Source: Larimichthys crocea (Eukaryota > Chordata > Actinopteri > Sciaenidae). Taken from it: a stretch of 64,000 bases of DNA. Positions 57,612 to 64,000 of the stretch are shown piece by piece; positions within the stretch are counted from its first letter, which is position 1; each line of letters begins with the position of its first letter. The stretch spans positions 4,961,969-5,025,968 of the forward strand of contig NC_040021.1 in the NCBI RefSeq assembly GCF_000972845.2. The letters are read 5' to 3'. The translations under genes were made by a program, and so were the position numbers. The notes beneath the pieces are model-generated. The model had not been told where the DNA came from, searched no databases, and was given only the letters and a program-made list of their open reading frames with translations.

Positions 57612-57950
57612 TACACCAAAAACTGCAGTTCCTCAAACGTCCACTTGAGGCTGGCTCCAGAAGTGAGTCAGTCTCCATAAGTCCCCATGTTAAAATGTCC
57701 AATAAACATGTCTACAGCCTGGTACAAAAAACAGTTTTGGTCTCTATAGCTAATTTCTCTGTTTATGACAACTGTACTGAGGGTGAATTTATATACAACT
57801 CACCTGTTCAGATTATATTAAGGCTTAAAGTTATGCAGGATTAATAGTGTGACCGCTTTGATTGACAGGTAGGTGCTGTTACAGATGGCTTGATTCAGCC
57901 TGCCGAGCATCAACATGGGGGTGACGTCACACATATGCCGTCCATTCTTT
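57612..57950 (-). repeat. Interspersed repeat family A (inverted partner)
   Basis: Minus-oriented copy from AAAACTGCAGTTCCTCAAAC to the GACAGGTAGGTGCTGTTACAG part and the ACATGGGGGTGACG end. It is placed nearly back to back with the previous copy, forming an imperfect palindrome with an arm of 150-200 bp. Confidence 0.76.
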
Positions 57951-58770
57951 ATACTGTCAGTGGTTATTACCCAAATCTCTTTGGGTGAGGACAGAGCGTT
58001 GCCTTGCAGAATTTACAGCCTGCTGGGTGTTTTCCTTTGGACACTGTTCCTCGCAGTTGTGGAAATAAGACCAAGACAAGACCGAGTACTACAACACTGC
58101 TGTACAGACATGAGAGTGATATCCATCTTCTCATTTACCTCTCAGCGAGAAAGTGAATCAGCGTATTCCCCCCCCAAAAAATGTTAAACTCATGCACATT
58201 AAAGTGGCCCATCGCTGATCTTATTCCACTTCCTCCACTGACGCCTGAAGCAAAACCCATTTAGATTTTTTTAGCACAGTCTAAGCGTCTTGAGCTCGAT
58301 CTTTTCTTTTGTGTCGTCGACTTCCAGCAGGACAGAAACTGGGTGTTTATTTTTGTGTTTGTTCTTTTAGAGCTCAGCTTTTTTAACCTCCATCACCTTC
58401 ATCCGCTCATCCTAAAATCCTCTCGGGATGGTTGTCGTGATTACACACTCCCCTGTGCCGAAACGCCATCAGCGGCACATGAAATCCGTTCGGCGGGGTC
58501 ATTATCCCCCTGCTGCTGCTAATGATGTTGGTAGTTGGTGTGTAACTACTTAGGTGTTTGCTCCCGAGTTAATCAACGCCGGACTGAGAAACAGCAAAGG
58601 CATAAACCCACATACACTCACAGACTAGTACCCTCATTTGTTGGGTTTTTGAGGCTGGTTGAGTCATACTGTACATGTCACCGGGCCCAGTGACTGCTGC
58701 GGGTTAGTTTCCTCGTTAATCCGAAGACATTCGGGGCAAGAAGAGCGTCTTCTCTTTGCATTCTTTCTCC

Positions 58771-59110
58771 AAATGCTGCTGCTGCTGCTGCTGCTGCAGC
58801 TGGATGAGTCAGCCACTCGGGTTCCCCGCGCTCTAATGCTCAGGTCTGGGCCTGTGTTGAGGGCTTTTCCTGAGAAACAATCTATCTGCAAGGTAGGACG
58901 AGGAAAGAAGAAGAAGAAGAAGAAGAAGGAGAAATTGAGATTTTCAGTGGAGACTTCACACCCACTCACTTTGCTTTCCCTCTCTAATTTGGTTGCTGGC
59001 TTCTCCCTTCTTTCCTGTCTTTGGCTAAATTACTTCTAATCTGGCTTTTCCCCTCTTCACCATTTCCCCTAACTTTAATGTCCTCCTCATCCTCCTCCTC
59101 CTCCTCCTCT
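58771..59110 (+). repeat. Triplet repeats (CTG)n, (AAG)n, (TCC)n
   Basis: (CTG)n at about 58,773-58,798, (AAG)n at about 58,907-58,928 and (TCC)n at about 59,080-59,109, all within 340 bp. Frames through them are open only because of the repeats. Confidence 0.88.
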
Positions 59111-60235
59111 ACCACCTCCCTCTTCCTCTTCTTTTCAGTGCGCCGAGTTCCTCTCAAATGTCAGCGTGGCACGAGTGGGTGGCAGGCAGCGCCATTTGAA
59201 CGAGCCCCATCTATATAGTTTTTTTTTCTGCAGTGTGAGAATCGGCTAAAGGAAAAAGCAGAGTGAATGAGTGAGGGGGTGAGAGGCACTGTGTTTTAGC
59301 GGCTTGACAACCTGGACGGACACTTGAGATGTGCCGCTAAGAGCTGTCCTCTTTGAGTTTCATGTTGGATGCTGGGAAAAAAAAGGGGGGGGATTGAATG
59401 GGCACACAAAAACACAGGTACACGTAGTACCCACGCCCACGTGTACACGCTCGCGGCGTCATACGTGCACAGGGGCATGTTCGCACACATATATCCAGAG
59501 CCGGTGTGCTATGACTCAGAGGGGGGAGCAGCTGGAGTGAAGGCTCCAGTGGCGGTGGTGAGCTGTCACCATCTGGAGGAGTACATGTCTCCCTGCCTCC
59601 ACAGCCAGCAGCATAAATTACCTCCCAACAACTGGGTGTCAGAGGATCAACGTGCTCCTGTTCACTCATCTGTTTGTTTCTTTTCCCCACTCGTGTACGT
59701 ACAGCATCCACAGACACAACACAAACCCAAAACGTGACTCTTTCCTAGCAGATTATCAGGGTATAACCCTTTACTGCACACACACACACAGTCTGTCACT
59801 GTTTCCTGACCGAGCGCTTTGACTCAGAGCTTTGATCAAGCTTTGACGGGCTGTCTCGTCTAATAACCCGCACCATTTGTCTGATGGGTTGACAGCTGCA
59901 CCTGTGCTGTGGATGCCACACACACACACACATGTTGGGAAAAGGTGTGTTCGGACATAGAGGAGGTGAAGATGTCGGGTTAGAGGGATGTTTGTTGTCA
60001 GCTTGTTCAACCATCTGTGGTATGAAGCGAGGTTTGTGTCCGATGAGATCACAAATGGAGGCATAAAACATATTTTCTAAGTCGGCTTCTTACTCTGAGC
60101 GATGGTATTTGATGTTAAAGGAACAGTTCAGGTATTTTTTTTGGAGAAGCAGACAGCAGGGATCTCGGTATGGAAGCAGAGTCGTGCAAAGCGTTGGACA
60201 GGGTCGGCAGAGAAAAGTATTTTAGACACATAAAA

Positions 60236-60312
60236 AGTTAAGTAAGCCATCTGTAATGGCACCAACCTGTCAATCACGCTGTTAATTATGCATAACTTTA
60301 AGCCTTAAGAAT
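60236..60312 (+). repeat. Fragment of repeat family A
   Basis: Short piece with GCCATCTGTAATGGCACCAA, CCTGTCAATCACGC and TTAATTATGCATAAC, matching the left third of family A. Confidence 0.65.
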
Positions 60313-60667
60313 ATGAAGATGGTGCGAGCTTCTGAGTATGCAGCACGGTTATCCTTGTGCGTAGGAATACCAGAAAACAAGCTGACGGTGAAGGTGAAAA
60401 TATTCTTAATATAGCGTGCATGAAGGATATTGGGTTTGTGAGCTGAGCCTTGTACATGTGGATAAAACACTGCTGACCCTGTCCAGAGGAGTGCTGCTCC
60501 AAACCGAGGGCACACTGACCGCCGTCTGTTGTACGTCACACACAGACTTAACAGCCCCCCATTTAAAAATACCCAAACTAAACCTTTTCTTGCAAAATTT
60601 TACATGAGAGATTTCAGTTTTTTTATTTTATTCTCTGTGCTTATTTCGTCGTTTTTTGTCCTTTTAT

Positions 60668-60748
60668 AACTGGGGCCAGCTGCAGCGAGGACTATAGCCT
60701 CCACACACGGGGCGGCCGCTTAACCCACTACACTACCGACCGCCCCTT
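60668..60748 (+). repeat. End of an interspersed repeat
   Basis: GCAGCGAGGACTATAGCCTC followed by GGGGCGGCCGCTTAACCCAC and CTACCGACCGCCCC resembles a repeat end common in fish genomes. Class not determined. Confidence 0.45.
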
Positions 60749-63700
60749 ATTTCGCCGGTTTAAAGTGGCTCAGGTGGGGGAAGGCTTACACATTCAAATC
60801 TATACGTGGTGATAGAGTTTTTGAGTTTTTTCTTTGATTGTTGGAATACACGCGAGTGGGTACAAAAAGGTTGTTTGTGTGGATGTGCTGAAGTTTCACA
60901 GAGGTCCGCCTCTCCCTCTATAGATTTGTCCTCATGTGATTGTTGAACTTTTCCTGCCAAACAGAAAGAAGCCCTCTGCTCTTTAAGCGTGAAGCACTGA
61001 GACCAAAACTTGACATTTACCGCTGATGTCTGAGATGCTTTCATTTATTTTTTTATTTTTTTTACTGCCAATGTATCTTTGCAGGAAACAACTGGGAGGA
61101 AAAATGTACACGAAAAAAACTTGCCTCAAAGCTACATCACCATGGGGAGATTTTAACCTTTTAAAAGCTGCTAAATGGTCCGTAACTCTGAATTTAGAGC
61201 AGAGTTTAATGCTTTTCTATTCCTGCCAAGTACAAAACTGTGGAGAGTTTTGCCATTAAAGTGACCATCATTGCAAAATATACATCGACTTTGTCCTTCA
61301 AACAGCATCCCTGGTTGAATCATAGTTACTAATAGTTGCCAACCTGTGTGTTTGCTTTGTTTGGCAGGGTCAACACAGATAAAGCACTCAGTAACTCTGC
61401 AGGCCAGACTTAGCTGGTCTCCTTTTGGGGGAAACTAACACACATGACGGCTCCCTGTGGTCAACCCCTATAAACACATGAGAGGGAAGCAACACAGACA
61501 AACCATGAAAAAGATATACATTGGCAAAACCGCCTTAAAAGTCCCCAGAAATGGCGGGAAACATCCGAAGAAGAGGTAAGAGCGACACTGTCGGACGCCA
61601 TCTTTTCCATCCGTCCTCGTTTTTTTATTTCTTATATATCTGTTTGTCCGTTCATCCGCCCACGAGGTGTCTCCTCTCGCCCGCCCAGCTGTGCCAAAGC
61701 GTCCTCATCCCGCCTCTCCGAGCACCAGAAGTCATGCTGCCTCGTCATCTCATCTCACCGGAATGAAAGCACTCATTATGTCTGACTCAGCTCTCGTTCG
61801 CAGAGGAGGTCACTAATGGGGGGGCTTTTTAAAATCCCTCGAGCTACTTCACGTAAACTCTATATATCAGACAACAAACACCTGTATTCCCATGCTGATT
61901 CCTGCCACTCAAGAGACAAGCAGAAGGCGGCAGGGGGGGTCACCGGCTGGGTAACGCAGCATTGACATGCCCAGTCAGTCAGTTGAGACATTTATTGAAT
62001 CACTCTGTAGGCAGGTATTGTTTTGTTTGCCGGGCTCGGGTTGTAGATGACAACAGCTTTCCACGCAAATCGTGGCAATCACCTGAGAAATAAACAACAT
62101 TCCAGATCGAGTGTGAAATGATCATTTCTAATTTAATTTCTAGCAAAAAAAAAAAAACAGAAAGAAAAAAAAGTACTTATCCTGTTCCTGTGCTGCATTT
62201 AGTGCTCATTTATTTGTACAAACAATTTCTTGGCGGAGAGCTGCGTGCCAGATGCAGAAATACAGAATTTGTTGAGTAAAAGAAATAACTTAAAGAACTG
62301 AAAGTAACACAGTTTAGACGCACGAGTTTATCTGTAATTATCTATACTCAACTGAACTGACTGTATTGAATCCACGACACTATAGATGTTTCACAGCATG
62401 CGTTCTAGCTGTAAACGAAGGAAGCCTTCGTTATTTTTATTATTTACAGCTTTGACATTGTCATTTTCATTGTCGCTGACTAGTTATGAACCTTTATAGC
62501 AGAACCGGACGACACTGTGTCATCGGTTTAAGTACGCTCACTGATGGTGATTGCTTCACTTCACTTAAAAGTGACTGAACTACAAACACATCTCTGAAAT
62601 GAAACGAACATTTAAATTTAGTAAGAGTGATTCTTAACTCCCACCTCGAGAAGTCGACTCCTCTTGGAGGGTGGCCTGTACCGACAACTATAGTTTATTT
62701 TAACCATGATGACTGCGATCGTTCACTGACTTCAACCTTGGAATATGCAAATAAAATATACAGAAATATACAAAACAAATAGCCTAATTTGTTGTTTCGA
62801 TCAAAATGTGTATTGAGGAGTTTGTCAGGGCAGTCAGCACTGCAACACAAAGAAAATAAGAGACACATTTTGTCTTTATTGTCCTTATAATTAGTAACAA
62901 ATTAAAAACTTCTCTCCAGGGAGCCTATAAGAAAATAAAGACCTGTAAAAATAAAGCATTACCAGACTGACTGTAGCTGATTCCCTGGAGGTATCATCAC
63001 TTTAAGTGTATGATATTAGTTCTTATCGTTGACATAAACAATGACTTTGGTTGAACTGGAGCAAAGCCAAAGTCCGGTCCTGTAAGGGCTGTGCTGCCAA
63101 AACAATATTCCTTATCGTGATTCTGACAAAACATTTGTCTTTTACTTGTTGAGATTTCTGCCTCTGGAGCAGCTCTGCCTTTAAGAGATGATGTACCTTT
63201 TTTTTCTTTTTTTAATTCAAGTGTCAGACACCTAAAGGTGCCCAGCCCACACGGGATTACACACCACTATGTACATAACACAAGAGAGGCAAGAGAAAAC
63301 AAAAGGAAAGCGAGCCAACGCATCGTCCTGCATGCATAAACCTATTATATACCATTGGCTATTGTTTGTTTGGCATGACTGTGAATCAATTCATTACAGT
63401 AATGAGTTATTTGTCTTGTTTGTGCGCCTGTCTGTGATTAATAATCCGGCTAACGTGGTTTATAAGACAAAAAAAATTTAGACAAACGGCTAGACTGAAG
63501 ATTTACTCAGTGGGCTGACCCAGTCTACTTTTCATCCCACTTGATTGCAGAAACATTATCATGCATATTAATGAGCCAGAAGCTGAATGATACCTTAAAG
63601 CACTTAATGCAACCGGCGCGCCTGATTTATTTTTCTGTTATGTCTTCCCCCCGCCCCCCTGCAACTCTGATCTTGTTAAAAGAGAGACAAAGAGAGGAAG

Positions 63701-64000
63701 TGAAAAGAGCAACGTGACTACATCTCCATCCTCTCCTCTGCTATCTGTTATCCGGCTGCAGATAGAGTCATTACCCTCCTTTCCTCCATCTGTCTGTCAA
63801 TACAGGGTCCATTAAGCCCAGCCGTGCACGCTCAGATCCATCACGGCAATAGACATTTCCTCTTTTCCCACTCATACTTGCCCTTTTATTAGATTGAGGC
63901 CCAGGTAATGCACATGCTCTGAAAATAGTCATCATTGTGCTTTCTCGCTGAATTACATGTGGGGGGTATCGCTGTTCTGTAAATCTGAACCTTCGCACTC

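Larger units (their letters stand above)
51383..64000 (+). other. Probable large intron(s) of the unrecognised gene
   Basis: About 12.6 kb with no exon I could support. Contents: (CT)n at 51,502-51,537, an L1-type insertion (55,228-55,807), (CA)/(TA) repeats at 56.6 kb, paired family A copies (57.4-57.95 kb), triplet repeats at 58.8-59.1 kb and repeat fragments near 60.2-60.7 kb. Parts such as 51.95-52.4 kb and 63.5-63.65 kb are free of repeats and rich in homeodomain-like TAAT sites. Confidence 0.4.

Noticed and set aside
59136..59212. Possible exon after TTCTTTTCAG accepting phase 2
   Set aside because: In that phase it reaches a stop after about 18 residues without similarity to anything I know; evidence too weak for the last exon of the unrecognised gene.
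61551..61576. ATG frame MAGNIRRR followed by a GTAAGAG donor
   Set aside because: Good start context and donor but no promoter elements, no downstream exon and only eight codons; chance is likely.

Overview
This window looks like nuclear DNA from a teleost fish, probably a percomorph. The genes are split by GT-AG introns. The intergenic DNA is AT-rich and full of (GT)n, (CT)n and (CTG)n microsatellites, non-autonomous hAT elements, a tRNA-like SINE, LINE tails and an L1-type insertion. Nothing prokaryotic or viral was seen.

Layout. (1) About 1-10,709, minus strand: the first three coding exons of a synaptotagmin-14 gene (exons at 10,697-10,709, 4,851-4,898 and 909-1,055). They encode the short N-terminus and the single membrane segment; the rest of the gene lies left of the window. 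(2) About 7.57-27.89 kb: a scrambled set of extra copies of the nt5c1a locus. It holds a forward block ending in a 10-N gap, a second copy of the 7.6-10.2 kb block ending in another 10-N gap, a degraded forward stretch with exons 5 and 6, and then a ~9.9 kb inverted copy running from exon 6 back through exon 1 and past a copy of syt14 exon 1. All these copies carry many small indels. (3) 27,892-36,655, plus strand: the intact nt5c1a gene (cytosolic 5'-nucleotidase 1A, six coding exons, 362 codons plus stop) with its 3' UTR. (4) 36.7-46.7 kb: intergenic DNA rich in repeats. (5) 46.8-64 kb, plus strand: the 5' part of a gene I do not recognise. It has a long first coding exon (46,795-47,727), a 38-nt second exon (50,913-50,950) and a possible alternative promoter and first exon (51,254-51,382) whose splice phase matches the 38-nt exon. 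No further exon could be assigned up to 64,000.

Main conclusion. Homology to the intact nt5c1a upstream region starts at 27,892 and pairs with 10,882. Removing 10,882-27,891 would restore a simple head-to-head locus with syt14 and nt5c1a start codons about 2.6 kb apart. The forward-inverted-forward order, N gaps, dense indels and a fold-back point near 17.8 kb point to a mis-assembly (uncorrected long-read gap fill plus retained second haplotype) more than to a real triplication. The extra copies still hold real information: they differ from one another by an entire hAT element with a clean empty site, by a LINE tail and by other large indels, which look like allelic differences.

No new defence, toxin or mobile gene system was found. 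The items most worth following up are the fold-back structure, the polymorphic hAT, the head-to-head syt14/nt5c1a arrangement and the unrecognised gene with its candidate internal promoter.
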